Positions 1-7,805 of a DNA stretch of 64,000 bases are shown here, in pieces. A program made the position numbers and the translations under genes. The DNA is from an uncultured Lachnospiraceae bacterium (GTDB lineage Bacteria > Bacillota > Clostridia > Lachnospirales > Lachnospiraceae). Position 1 is the first letter of the stretch; each line of letters begins with the position of its first letter. The notes under the pieces were generated by a model that made no database searches, was not told where the DNA came from, and was given only the letters and a program-made list of their open reading frames with translations. The stretch is taken from the NCBI GenBank assembly GCA_910585005.1, contig CAJUCN010000007.1, positions 88,068 through 152,067 of the forward strand. Direction: 5' to 3'.

Positions 1-1
1 T

Positions 2-787
2 ATTGACTATGAAAAGTTACGGGAAATTGCGTTAGAATGTAAGCCTAAAATGATCATTGCAGGCGCTTCTGCGTATGCAAGAACCATAGATTTTAAGAAG
101 TTCAGGGAGGTTGCAGACGAAGTAGGGGCTGTGCTTATGGTTGATATGGCACATATTGCAGGTCTTGTTGCGGCAGGACTTCACCCAAGCCCGATTCCCT
201 ATGCAGATGTAGTGACCACCACGACCCATAAGACTTTAAGGGGGCCAAGAGGCGGTTTGATCCTTTGCAATCAGGAGGCGGCGGAAAAATATAATTTTAA
301 TAAAGCAGTATTTCCCGGTATTCAGGGTGGGCCGCTGATGCATGTTATTGCCGCGAAAGCAGTCTGCTTTAAAGAAGCATTGTCTGATGAGTTCAAGGCA
401 TATCAGAAAGGAATCGTGGATAACGCACAAGCGCTTTGTAAAGGATTGATCAATAGAGGAATCAAGATCGTGTCCGGGGGAACCGATAACCACCTGATGT
501 TAATGGACTTGACGCCTTATGATCTTACTGGCAAGGCAATTGAGAAAATGCTGGATGAAGCCTATATTACAGCGAATAAGAATACCATTCCCAATGATCC
601 CAAATCACCGTTTGTAACCAGTGGTGTCCGTCTCGGTACGCCTGCAGTCACGTCAAGAGGCATGGGCATAGAAGATATGGATCAGATTGCCGAAGCCATT
701 GCCATGATCATCAAAGGCGGTGAAGAGAAGATTCCGGAGGCAAGGGCGATTGTACAGAAGCTGACAGAGAAATATCCGCTTATTTGA
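2..787 (+). CDS. glyA: Serine hydroxymethyltransferase, C-terminal part (runs off the left edge)
   Basis: PLP enzyme that interconverts serine and glycine with transfer of a one-carbon unit to tetrahydrofolate; cytosolic. The reading frame is open from base 2, so only about the last 260 residues are here and the true start lies outside the window. The stretch TTTTHKTLRGPRGG is the PLP-lysine signature, with the Schiff-base Lys codon at 230-232. The upstream VDMAHIAGLVAAG and downstream VRLGTPAVTSRG blocks are typical of the family. A perfect 18-bp terminator stem follows 32 bases after the stop. It would supply the one-carbon pool used by ThyA and FolA further along, though they are not in the same operon. 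Confidence 0.97.
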   Translation: MDYEKLREIALECKPKMIIAGASAYARTIDFKKFREVADEVGAVLMVDMAHIAGLVAAGLHPSPIPYADVVTTTTHKTLRGPRGGLILCNQEAAEKYNFNKAVFPGIQGGPLMHVIAAKAVCFKEALSDEFKAYQKGIVDNAQALCKGLINRGIKIVSGGTDNHLMLMDLTPYDLTGKAIEKMLDEAYITANKNTIPNDPKSPFVTSGVRLGTPAVTSRGMGIEDMDQIAEAIAMIIKGGEEKIPEARAIVQKLTEKYPLI

Positions 788-818
788 TAAGTAGAAGAAT
801 ATAGAAAAGATAAAAACC

Positions 819-870
819 AGAGGGCGCCGCAAAATCGTCGGATTAGATGATTTTGCGGCGCCCTCTTTTG
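819..870. terminator. Bidirectional intrinsic terminator between glyA and the LUD gene
   Basis: Perfect 18-bp inverted repeat (819-836 with 849-866) rich in GC, followed by TTTT on the + strand and with AAAAA just before it, which gives a T run on the - strand. It lies between two convergent genes and can serve both. Confidence 0.93.
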
Positions 871-893
871 CATAGCGCTGTTCGTCTGCCAGA

Positions 894-1529
894 TTAATAT
901 CCTAGTTCTTCGGCAATGAAAAAGATTTTGATTCTTCCGGGAATGCCGCTTCTTCTTGTGATGACGATCTGGTTGCACATACAGTCATCGGACAGGCAGC
1001 CGCCGCATTTTCCAGTGTGGAAACAAGGTGTGTTACGGTTTAAACGTTTGGCATTGGCGGGGGATGCTGTGTTTTGAACGCGCAGGCAGCCTGCATTAAC
1101 ATCGGCAACCAGCTTATTCATGCCAACGATCATAATGATGTTTTTGGGGCCATGAATCAGGCACGCCACACGGTTTCCGCTGCCGTCAATGTTGATTAGT
1201 TCACCATCAAAGGTTATGGCGTTTGTGCTCATGAGGTAGTAATCTGCAAGGACAGACTTGGCGTAAAGCTGGCGTCCTTCTTCTGGGGTTTTCGCGCTGA
1301 ACCGGTCAATAAGCTGGTAATTTCCCTTTTGGAGTGCATCCATAAGCCCGCATTCCTTGATCGATTCGCTTCCGCCCCAACTGATCACAGAGCCTTCCTT
1401 GATTATATCAGTGACAAATGCAACGCAGGCGGCGCTGTTTTCAAAAAAGTATCCTTCCATGTTTCTTTTTTTTAGGTTTTGAATGGTGGTTTTTGCTGCA
1501 GTTTCAAAAGCAAGCTGTTTTGGTGTCAT
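894..1529 (-). CDS. LUD-domain protein (LutC/YkgG-like, DUF162)
   Basis: A 211-residue protein of the LUD family, which includes LutB and LutC of the L-lactate oxidation system. The sequence shows the family pattern: an N-terminal helix, then SWGGSESIKECG, DYYLMSTNAITFDGELINIDG, GNRVA and VGMNKLV. A Cys-rich stretch near the C-terminus (CFHTGKCGGCLSDDCMC, about residues 167-185) could bind a metal or an Fe-S cluster; this is inference. The start is supported by AGGAGG seven to eight bases ahead. LutA and LutB partners are not next to it, so it is a stand-alone copy and its substrate is unknown. It is transcribed towards glyA and shares that gene's terminator. Confidence 0.85.
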   Translation of the reverse strand: MTPKQLAFETAAKTTIQNLKKRNMEGYFFENSAACVAFVTDIIKEGSVISWGGSESIKECGLMDALQKGNYQLIDRFSAKTPEEGRQLYAKSVLADYYLMSTNAITFDGELINIDGSGNRVACLIHGPKNIIMIVGMNKLVADVNAGCLRVQNTASPANAKRLNRNTPCFHTGKCGGCLSDDCMCNQIVITRRSGIPGRIKIFFIAEELGY

Positions 1530-1879
1530 AAGTAATCCTCCTGATGATTGTTTTGACTTATGGTATTAAGTATTATATCACGGTTTAGGGCCTGTGTCTC
1601 TTGTTTGCTGAGGATAAATTGTGGTTGGAGATTTAGAAAAGTGGAAATAGCCTTATAGACCTACTATACAGTCACATCATAAAACAATAAAAAAAGCAAG
1701 GAAAACCTTGCAAAATAAGGAAATTTTTTATGAAGCTGGTTTATTCAAGTGGCAAACTCCGGATTGAAATATCAATGACGCCATGTTACAATACCATGAA
1801 ATAAGGCGCTATACTTTATACGAAATTGTGAAGGGGATCTTTCTGAAGATATGGAAGCCGCAGAGGGAGATGAAGTTAA
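1530..1879. other. Intergenic region between divergent LUD and CPBP genes
   Basis: No gene seen. It holds the AT-rich promoter area of the LUD gene (a TATAAT on the - strand within 1570-1580) and the first copy of a 56-bp direct repeat (1593-1648). The CPBP gene's own promoter was not pinned down. Confidence 0.6.
1593..1648. repeat. 56-bp direct repeat, copy 1
   Basis: Identical base for base to 2774-2829, in the same orientation, 1181 bp apart. After one mismatch the match continues for three more bases (GCC). The two copies bracket the CPBP protease gene. No transposase or terminal inverted repeat is visible. Confidence 0.9.
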
Positions 1880-2656
1880 GTGGAATTGGTGATTTGGGTA
1901 GTATTTGAGACAATATGTGTGCTGGCACATTTATTGATGAGTATGATACCGGTATCAGACCCTGTTTGGGTATGGACGTTAAGCGCATATAGCCAGGTGT
2001 TTATTACTTTGATTTCTATTTACATTTTCCGGAGTTATTTATGCAAAGAACCTGCTCTGTGTTCATTGGGAAGGAAAGAATTGAAATACTGCGTTTGGGC
2101 AGCCGTCATAGGGGTTGGGATATGCCTTGGGCACAGAGCCTTGCTACTGTTTTTTTGGGATTTTGTAGAAAAAAGTTTAAGGGATATCGGGGGAGTATCG
2201 ATATCGAACAATGCGGTATTTGTAAATACATTACCGGGAATCCTGTATACGGCTTTGCTTGGGCCTGCGACGGAGGATATATTTTACCGTGGGGTTATTT
2301 TTCACGTCGCAAGGCAGAGATGGGGCAACCTCTATGCAGTCCTTATTTCAAGTTTGCTGTTTGCAATCTGGCATTTAAACGGCGTCCAGTTTATTTCGGC
2401 TTTGTTTATGGGCGTGATCATCGGGTACGCCGTTATTTTGACAGACAATGTCTATATCGGGGTGGTGATCCATGTTGTGAATAATGCTTTTTCACTTTTC
2501 AATGGGGCTGTTTTGAATAAGCTGTGGGATTTCGAGGGCAGTTTTGCTTTTGCACCGATTGGAATCGGGATTTTATTATTGGTGTTTGGTATTTTGATGC
2601 TCCAGCGTGAAACGCGGAAAGTGGCATGGCGGATAAGCGCAGAAAAGGAGCAATAG
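1880..2656 (+). CDS. CPBP-family intramembrane metalloprotease
   Basis: Integral membrane protein of 258 residues with about seven hydrophobic segments. It carries the three CPBP (CAAX protease, bacteriocin-processing) motifs: TEDIFYRGV at about 131-139 (the EExxxR motif, here with Asp as the second acidic residue), FAIWHL (FxxxH) and HVVNN (HxxxN). Members act as glutamic-type membrane proteases or as immunity proteins to peptide toxins; the substrate here cannot be told. The start is taken as GTG 1880 with GAGGGAG upstream; an ATG 20 codons in is an alternative but would cut the first membrane segment. It stands alone between two copies of a 56-bp repeat. Confidence 0.88.
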   Translation: MELVIWVVFETICVLAHLLMSMIPVSDPVWVWTLSAYSQVFITLISIYIFRSYLCKEPALCSLGRKELKYCVWAAVIGVGICLGHRALLLFFWDFVEKSLRDIGGVSISNNAVFVNTLPGILYTALLGPATEDIFYRGVIFHVARQRWGNLYAVLISSLLFAIWHLNGVQFISALFMGVIIGYAVILTDNVYIGVVIHVVNNAFSLFNGAVLNKLWDFEGSFAFAPIGIGILLLVFGILMLQRETRKVAWRISAEKEQ

Positions 2657-2982
2657 AAAGGAATCCGGATGCGGCGCCTGCAGGGGGTCTTGTTGTCAGC
2701 AATTAATCTTAGAAATTTTTTTTGGATTCACATAATAGTTGCTGTAATATCAATCGTACTGTGATATAACCCGTGTGTCTCTTGTTTGCTGAGGATAAAT
2801 TGTGGTTGGAGATTTAGAAAAGTGGAAATGGCCAGAAAGACTGTCCAAGACATAAAATATTTGAATATTATGTAAAATTTTGTAAAAATATGTAAAATAT
2901 TGACGCATAATACATATAATACAGATAAATTGTGTATATAAAAAGAAAAATGAAAAAATAAAGAAAAAATTGAAAAAATGTG
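2657..2982. other. AT-rich intergenic stretch with repeat copy 2
   Basis: Contains the second 56-bp repeat (2774-2829) and then about 130 bases of very AT-rich DNA (GTAAAATATT-like words) leading to a consensus promoter. No open frame here looks coding. A TATAAT at 2915-2920 has no properly spaced -35 box. Confidence 0.6.
2774..2829. repeat. 56-bp direct repeat, copy 2
   Basis: Exact copy of 1593-1648 in the same orientation, lying 117 bases after the CPBP stop codon. Confidence 0.9.
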
Positions 2983-3011
2983 TTGACAAATTATGCTGAA
3001 CTGGTTATAAT
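2983..3011 (+). promoter_or_regulatory. Consensus sigma-A promoter for the candidate RNA
   Basis: TTGACA (2983-2988), 17-base spacer, TATAAT (3006-3011): a perfect match to the vegetative consensus. Expected start of transcription is about 3018. Confidence 0.88.
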
Positions 3012-3017
3012 AAAATC

Positions 3018-3378
3018 ACAAAAACAAATTCACATAGATAATCTTAAGGAAAAGGAGGTACGGTCCACCAAGAACATAAGATCAGCTATTTGATACTAAA
3101 TAGCATAATGTGAAAGAGTTAGCTTTTAAAGTACAAAAGAACAAAGTACCAAAGAAAGCGAATTTCAAATTCGTATCCAGTACAGAAGAAAAAGTAGCGA
3201 ATTACATCAAGATGAGTTAGAAACGTTACAGTACACATTGTACAAAAGAAAAAAGGGAAAAGTACGAAGGAGAAAACAACTGAATAGGGAAACAGTCCAA
3301 AAAGGAAAGGGAGGTAAAGACCATTGGATAGCATAGTTTAAGAGCGGGTGTTGATCGAGAAGATTGATGCCCGCTTTT
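3018..3378 (+). ncRNA. Candidate orphan non-coding RNA, about 360 nt
   Basis: The stretch between a perfect promoter and a strong terminator has no plausible gene. A good Shine-Dalgarno (AAGGAGGT near 3053) has no start codon behind it, and the longest relevant frame (GTG 3110, 37 codons, Lys-rich) has no ribosome site. The sequence is A-rich with local perfect hairpins, for example GCTATTT/AAATAGC (3085-3104) and CGAATTT/AAATTCG (about 3159-3173). Two purine motifs near the ends resemble each other (around 3053-3068 and 3306-3323). I do not recognise RNase P, tmRNA, 6S or SRP RNA signatures. It could also be a long leader of the GH3 gene or the wreck of a Lys-rich protein gene. Confidence 0.45.
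3343..3378 (+). terminator. Intrinsic terminator of the candidate RNA
   Basis: AGCGGG...CCCGCT stem that extends to 14 pairs with wobbles, a GAGAA loop, and a TTTT tail. A second, smaller hairpin (GCGGTG...CACCGC, 3381-3402, then ATTTTT) follows at once, making a tandem pair. Confidence 0.85.
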
Positions 3379-3479
3379 ATGCGGTGTGAAGGTGTGCACC
3401 GCCATTTTTATGTAAAAAATTTTTTTTGTAGAAATTTGCAGATGAATCATGTATGATAATTCATATGGAGGATTATAGC

Positions 3480-4802
3480 ATGGCAAAGAATGAAGATATT
3501 GTTGAAGAGTTAGACCGGAGGGCATACAGGCGGAAAAGAAGGATCAGAAATCAGGCGATCTCATATATAGCGCTTGCGGTTATATTGATTGGACTGGTGA
3601 TCGGCTGCGTGATCGGTGTCGGGAAGGTCATGAAGATATTGAATGAGAAAAAGCTTTCGGAGGATCTTCAAAAGCAATTGGAGGAGCTTACACAAAATGA
3701 AGAAGAACCGGCTACGGTGGAAGCGCCTGATGATCAGATGGAACCTGTTGGAGAGACGGATTATTTGGATGAGATCGTAAATAATTGCATTGCAGAGATG
3801 CCTCTTGAGGATAAGGTGGCAGGGCTGTTTATCATTACGCCGGAAGCGCTTACTGATACGGATATTGTAGTCAGGGCAGGCGATACCACCAAAGAAAAGT
3901 TAACAGCACATACCATAGGGGGGCTGATTTATTCTTCCCAAAATATTAAGGATTCCGAACAACTCATGGAGATGCTCAAAAACACTAAAAATTGGAGCAG
4001 ATACCCCATCTTTTTAGGGATAGAGGAAGAAGGCGGAGAGGTAAGCAGGGTCGCCCAGGCGGGGCTTGCTGACAATGTAGGACCGATGGCGGAGATAGGA
4101 AGTTCGGGAGATGCGGCCATTGCCAAAGAAGCAGGTACGGCAATTGGATCTTATTTGTCAGGGTATGGATTTAATATGGATTTTGCACCGGTAGCGGATG
4201 TGGCCGTGGAAGAAAATGCAATGATTGGGGAGAGATCTTTTGGCAGTGACGTTAATTTGGTTTCTCCAATGGTTGCGGCTGCGGTGGAAGGATTGCAGGA
4301 AAGTGGTGTCAGTGCATGCCTGAAGCATTTTCCGGGGCTTGGGAACACCACGGAAGATCCCCATAATGGGATGGCAGTTACAGAAAAGACGATGGATGAT
4401 TTTGCGGTTACGGATTTTCCGGTATACCAGGCAGGGATTGGCGCGGGGGTTGATTTTATCATGGTAAGCCATCTTTCGGCGCCCAATGCGTTGGGGGATA
4501 ATACACCGGCATCCCTTTCGCCTGTGATGATCACAGATACCCTTAAGGGGCAATTAGGATACCAGGGGATCGTACTTACAGACGCTATGGACATGGCAGC
4601 GATCACGGAATATTACACGTCCGGGGAGGCGGCCGTAAAAGCGCTTTTGGCGGGGGCGGATATGATCCTTATGCCGGAAAATTTCCTGGAAGCTTATCAG
4701 GGAGTATTGGATGCCGTAAATGACGGCACATTGTCAGAAGAACGTATTGACGAATCTTTGAGAAGGATCTACCGTGTCAGATACAAGGACAGGGTGGAAT
4801 AA
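3480..4802 (+). CDS. Membrane-anchored GH3 glycosidase (NagZ-like beta-N-acetylhexosaminidase)
   Basis: 440 residues. Cationic N-terminus (RRAYRRKRRIRNQ), one hydrophobic anchor (about 25-47), an acidic linker, then a GH3 catalytic domain. KHFPGLGNTTEDPHNG is the loop with the acid/base His-Asp pair of the NagZ branch, and TDAMDM carries the nucleophile Asp. The family removes N-acetylglucosamine from peptidoglycan fragments or glycans, here probably outside the membrane. The start is ATG 3480 because GGAGG lies eight bases ahead; the longer frame from 3453 starts before this ribosome site. The next gene begins eight bases after the stop, so the two are likely co-transcribed. Confidence 0.9.
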   Translation: MAKNEDIVEELDRRAYRRKRRIRNQAISYIALAVILIGLVIGCVIGVGKVMKILNEKKLSEDLQKQLEELTQNEEEPATVEAPDDQMEPVGETDYLDEIVNNCIAEMPLEDKVAGLFIITPEALTDTDIVVRAGDTTKEKLTAHTIGGLIYSSQNIKDSEQLMEMLKNTKNWSRYPIFLGIEEEGGEVSRVAQAGLADNVGPMAEIGSSGDAAIAKEAGTAIGSYLSGYGFNMDFAPVADVAVEENAMIGERSFGSDVNLVSPMVAAAVEGLQESGVSACLKHFPGLGNTTEDPHNGMAVTEKTMDDFAVTDFPVYQAGIGAGVDFIMVSHLSAPNALGDNTPASLSPVMITDTLKGQLGYQGIVLTDAMDMAAITEYYTSGEAAVKALLAGADMILMPENFLEAYQGVLDAVNDGTLSEERIDESLRRIYRVRYKDRVE

Positions 4803-4810
4803 TTAAAAGC

Positions 4811-5191
4811 ATGGACTTTTATAAGAAAATTGGAATTGTCTGCAGGCAGATTCCGGCGGGAAGGGTGGCGACTTATGGGCAGATAGCCCTTTTATGCGAA
4901 AAGCCCCGGAACGCTAGGCAGGTAGGGTATGCATTAAAAAACGGGCTTGCCGGAGAAGGTATCCCCGCCTACCGGGTGGTAAATTCCCAAGGGATATTAA
5001 GTGGAGCGGTTCATTTTGAGACTTATGATATGCAAAAGCTCTTGCTGGAAGAAGAAGGGATTGAAGTGAAATTCCGCCAGGGAATGTGGTATGTGGATCT
5101 AAAGAACTATGGCTGGAAAAACACGATGGAGGACTTTTACCTGCTTCAAGGTTTGTTTGCCGGTATGACAGAAGGAGAACTGGAACGCTAG
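4811..5191 (+). CDS. Alkyltransferase-like protein (MGMT fold, no active-site Cys)
   Basis: 126 residues. Residues 1-90 match the DNA-binding domain of O6-alkylguanine-DNA alkyltransferase: GRVATYGQIA, RQVGYAL (helix-turn-helix with the Arg finger) and IPAYRVVNSQG. The catalytic motif PCHRV reads PAYRV, so Cys is Ala53 and His is Tyr54; the protein cannot accept alkyl groups. Known ATL proteins bind alkylated bases and hand them to nucleotide excision repair; that role is inferred here. About 35 extra residues at the C-terminus are not part of the usual fold. It follows the GH3 gene by eight bases. Confidence 0.87.
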   Translation: MDFYKKIGIVCRQIPAGRVATYGQIALLCEKPRNARQVGYALKNGLAGEGIPAYRVVNSQGILSGAVHFETYDMQKLLLEEEGIEVKFRQGMWYVDLKNYGWKNTMEDFYLLQGLFAGMTEGELER

Positions 5192-5237
5192 GCAGATAAG
5201 GCCGTTTAAAATTTATGAAATAAATTTAAAAAATTCG

Positions 5238-5266
5238 TTGACAAAGTGGAAATTATATAGTATATT
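5238..5266 (+). promoter_or_regulatory. Promoter of tRNA-Gly
   Basis: TTGACA (5238-5243), 17-base spacer, TATATT (5261-5266), ending about 33 bases before the tRNA. Confidence 0.85.
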
Positions 5267-5298
5267 AATACTTGTCCGTCAGGTACGGATGAGCAAAT

Positions 5299-5371
5299 GC
5301 GCGAGTGGCTCAGTTGGTGGAGCGCGACCTTGCCAAGGTCGAGGCCGCGGGTTCGAGTCCCGTCTCGCGCT
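5299..5371 (+). tRNA. tRNA-Gly (anticodon GCC)
   Basis: 73-nt cloverleaf: acceptor GCGCGAG/CTCGCGC, anticodon stem CGACC/GGTCG with loop TTGCCAA (GCC at 5332-5334), T arm with GGTTCGAGTCC, U discriminator, no encoded CCA. Its 3' end from 5351 on is the left attachment site of an integrated element. The gene stays whole after insertion, but its native terminator now lies beyond the right end at 13199-13226. Confidence 0.96.
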
Positions 5372-5373
5372 CT
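5351..5373 (+). repeat. attL core (3' end of tRNA-Gly)
   Basis: 23 bases identical to 13175-13197; the flanking bases on both sides differ, which fixes the limits of the core. Confidence 0.95.
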
Positions 5374-5382
5374 TTTTAAAGA

Positions 5383-5421
5383 AGCGGAAACGTTGATAAA
5401 TACAGCGTTTCCGCTATTTTT
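5383..5421. terminator. Terminator just inside attL
   Basis: Perfect 10-bp stem AGCGGAAACG/CGTTTCCGCT followed by ATTTTT. Brought in by the element, it can replace the displaced terminator of tRNA-Gly and also face transcription coming from int. Confidence 0.85.
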
Positions 5422-5423
5422 GT

Positions 5424-5456
5424 GTGTCTACAAATCGGTAGACAGTTGTAGACAGT
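5424..5456. promoter_or_regulatory. Integrase arm-type sites, left end
   Basis: Three copies of a TTGTAGACA-like word: inverted at 5424-5433, GGTAGACAG at 5437-5445 and TTGTAGACAGT at 5446-5456. The same words occur near the right end (13109-13130). Paired subterminal repeats like this are the arm-binding sites of Tn916/lambda-type integrases; that use is inferred. Confidence 0.6.
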
Positions 5457-5468
5457 ACCTTAGTACCA

Positions 5469-6659
5469 TTACAATGCCTTTGTTATGAGGTCATAGGTTT
5501 CTTTTTCGGTCAGCGGATTGTAGATATATTCTAAGGTTGTGGAAAGGTTGCTATGCCCTAACATTTCCCTGATACAATCTAGCGGTACACCGTTCGCGTT
5601 CAGATTACTTGCATAGGTCTTACGCATTTTATGGGTGCTCTTTGTGCGTACTCCCTGTCTCTCCGCAAACTTCTCCAATACATAAGCTATCTGTCTGGAT
5701 GTAATGCGTTCCCCATCCCTCATAAAAATGTACTTCCCCTGTTTTGGTATCTCCTCTAAGATTGATACCGCTTTCGGAATAAGGATAACAAAACGGTCAC
5801 GGTTTGTTTTGGTATGCTCTACTACCTCATATTGGTTTGTTTCCTGATTTCTGACTTCTTCACGGACAATATGAAGATGTGAAAGGTCTTTGCAGTCTTC
5901 CCATTTAAGGGCGGCTAACTCACCCACACGCAGGCCGAGCAAAAAATTGATTTTTACAGCCAGAAATGCAACATCCTCTGTCTCTGTATACATTTTGTCA
6001 AGATACTGGTTCAGTTCCTTTAATTCCTCTGTATTGTAAGTCTCTGTCCTGCCCGTTTTCTTGACAATCTGTCTGTACTTGACGTATATCTCTACCTTAT
6101 CCATAGGATTATCAGTCAGATATCTTTTCCTTATACTATATGTATACATCCCATTGAGAATCGTCTTTATGTTGCACCACTCTTTTCTGGACAAGTTAAA
6201 CTCCTTTACAATACGGTTGCACTCCTGTTCCAATATAAGTTCGTCAATCTTCTTGATTTTCATATCATGCAGGACAGACGGTTCAAAATATTTGCGGTAG
6301 TGCTGTCTGTGCCTTTTAATGGTATTAGAACTGTTTGTAACAGTAGCCTTATACGCAAGCCATTCTTCATAAAGTCCGTAAAATGTTAAGTTGTCAATGT
6401 GCGTATTAGCGAAATATATTGGAATCAGCTTATCCAACAATTCCTCTTTTGATTGTGCCTTGATATTTTTGCGCTTTCCTTTTTCATCTTTATAGCAGGT
6501 CTGCCAACGTCCGTTTGCAGTAGACGGTGGAGTAATCGCATAAGGGTGCATTTTTAATATAGTATCTATCTTCTTTGACATAAGCATATCAAGCACACTG
6601 TCTATATTTATTATACCAAGTTCTACGGCATTTTGCAATATTTCGTTCTGTTTTTCCAT
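5469..6659 (-). CDS. int: Tyrosine recombinase / integrase of the element
   Basis: 396 residues. An arm-binding region (about 45-85, GRWQTCYKDEKGKRKNIKAQ), a SAM-like core-binding domain (about 90-195) and the catalytic domain with Arg244 (LGLRVGELAALKW), His343-x-x-Arg346 (HKMRKTYA), LGHSNLSTT (His369) and the Tyr nucleophile in LEYIYNP (Tyr378 or Tyr380). All catalytic residues are present, so it should be active. It cuts and joins the tRNA-Gly 3' end. Start ATG 6659 has AGGTGG upstream. It reads towards attL, the usual place for int. No excisionase was recognised; the short stretch behind it holds no clear gene. Confidence 0.96.
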   Translation of the reverse strand: MEKQNEILQNAVELGIINIDSVLDMLMSKKIDTILKMHPYAITPPSTANGRWQTCYKDEKGKRKNIKAQSKEELLDKLIPIYFANTHIDNLTFYGLYEEWLAYKATVTNSSNTIKRHRQHYRKYFEPSVLHDMKIKKIDELILEQECNRIVKEFNLSRKEWCNIKTILNGMYTYSIRKRYLTDNPMDKVEIYVKYRQIVKKTGRTETYNTEELKELNQYLDKMYTETEDVAFLAVKINFLLGLRVGELAALKWEDCKDLSHLHIVREEVRNQETNQYEVVEHTKTNRDRFVILIPKAVSILEEIPKQGKYIFMRDGERITSRQIAYVLEKFAERQGVRTKSTHKMRKTYASNLNANGVPLDCIREMLGHSNLSTTLEYIYNPLTEKETYDLITKAL

Positions 6660-6902
6660 ATTTTCACCACCTTTTACAGTGGTGTAAAGAATTGCATTTT
6701 CGTGGAATATTAATGTTTTTTAATTTGATGAGTTTGTCAGATTTTTAAGATGCTTTATTTTTTCAATAGTTATATTATAAGTTTATTTTCTTTTTCTTCT
6801 TTATTGTTATGTCACTCTTTACACCTTTTGTTTCATTGTTTCATAAACGGGTTTTCCGAATCTGGAATCTCTCGAAATCCATATAAATAGTCTTTACTAT
6901 AC
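6660..6902. other. AT-rich region between int and rep
   Basis: No gene seen. Directly upstream of int lies an inverted repeat CACCAC...GTGGTG (about 6665-6684) that overlaps its ribosome site and could be an operator or a translational control. TATAAT occurs on the - strand at about 6771-6776 with no good -35 box. Confidence 0.4.
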
Positions 6903-7805
6903 CTATATTTTGGTATCGCCCAATGATGAGTTTTCAAAAACTCTACTTATGCGGCGTTCCGTCTTTGCGGTTATCAGATAGCCTGTATCTGTCTGGGACA
7001 GTGCGCCCGTTTCCGGGTCTGCCGTCAGATTGTAAATGCCGGTCTCTATAACGTTCCTGCCGTCCTCATCTGTTTCAATGACTCCAAAATTGGGTGTGAA
7101 GACCTTCAGGTCACTATTATCTTTCATACCGAAGGTTACGGCTGGCTTTGCAAGTCCCTGTGAATTAAAGTACCGTTTCTTGTTGTACATCTCTTTATCG
7201 GTCAGCAGGGCGGTAGTCACATATTTTGTGATATAGGAAGCGGCTCTCTCCGGGCTTTCGATTTCTTCGCAGTCACTGAACCCGTATTCCCATTCAGGCA
7301 GGTTGTACACCTGTCTGTTGTGCCTGATGACGGGCTTCCCGGTCTTTGCATTTACCGCTTCCACAAAGTAAGCGGTAACATCACCTAACAGCCCATGGAA
7401 ATGAACTGCCCCAGATTTGTGCAGTTCGGGTATCATCAGATAATCAAACTGTTTATGCCTGTCTCTCATTTTCCTGCACCATTTTAAGAGGGTATTTTTT
7501 GCCGTTTCATAATCGGAACTGTTCACCTTTTCCGGGTCGAAGGTAAGGGTCACGAACCATCGGAAGCCGTTACAGAGTGCATATCCTTTTATCTTTCTCC
7601 GGATGGCGTATATCTGTTGCCGTGTCCGTGCTTCCTGTGCTTCAGCCGTCGTTTCGGCTTCCTTGCTACATGGCGTTCTGCCGCTCCCCATGTAGCGGAG
7701 TCTTGGGGAATGGTAAGCCGCTATCTCTATCCTCCCGTTCCCATAGTCTGTTGTACGCCTGTTGTATTCCTTGCAATCATCAGAATGCAAGCTGTCTGCA
7801 TCCAT
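6903..7805 (-). CDS. rep: HUH replication initiator (G2P/ORF2-like Rep)
   Basis: About 300 residues. Shows the three rolling-circle motifs: FVTLTFDPE (about 84-92, motif 1), HFHG (135-138, the metal-binding HUH motif 2) and YITKY (201-205, motif 3 with the nicking Tyr). It should nick one strand of the excised circle to start replication, and perhaps transfer, of the element. The open frame runs on to 8084, but that part encodes an implausible Arg/Cys/Pro-rich stretch from a GC-rich patch. The start chosen (ATG 7805) has GGAGGG seven bases ahead. Transcribed with the genes to its right. Confidence 0.9.
   Translation of the reverse strand: MDADSLHSDDCKEYNRRTTDYGNGRIEIAAYHSPRLRYMGSGRTPCSKEAETTAEAQEARTRQQIYAIRRKIKGYALCNGFRWFVTLTFDPEKVNSSDYETAKNTLLKWCRKMRDRHKQFDYLMIPELHKSGAVHFHGLLGDVTAYFVEAVNAKTGKPVIRHNRQVYNLPEWEYGFSDCEEIESPERAASYITKYVTTALLTDKEMYNKKRYFNSQGLAKPAVTFGMKDNSDLKVFTPNFGVIETDEDGRNVIETGIYNLTADPETGALSQTDTGYLITAKTERRISRVFENSSLGDTKI

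Noticed and set aside
3110..3220. Small Lys-rich protein from GTG 3110
   Set aside because: Thirty-seven codons, no ribosome site, and the frame stops in the middle of the transcript; composition follows from the A-rich sequence.
3018..3378. RNase P RNA, tmRNA, 6S or SRP RNA at the orphan transcript
   Set aside because: The length would fit RNase P or tmRNA, but none of the signature sequences I know for these RNAs is present, and there is no tRNA-like end.
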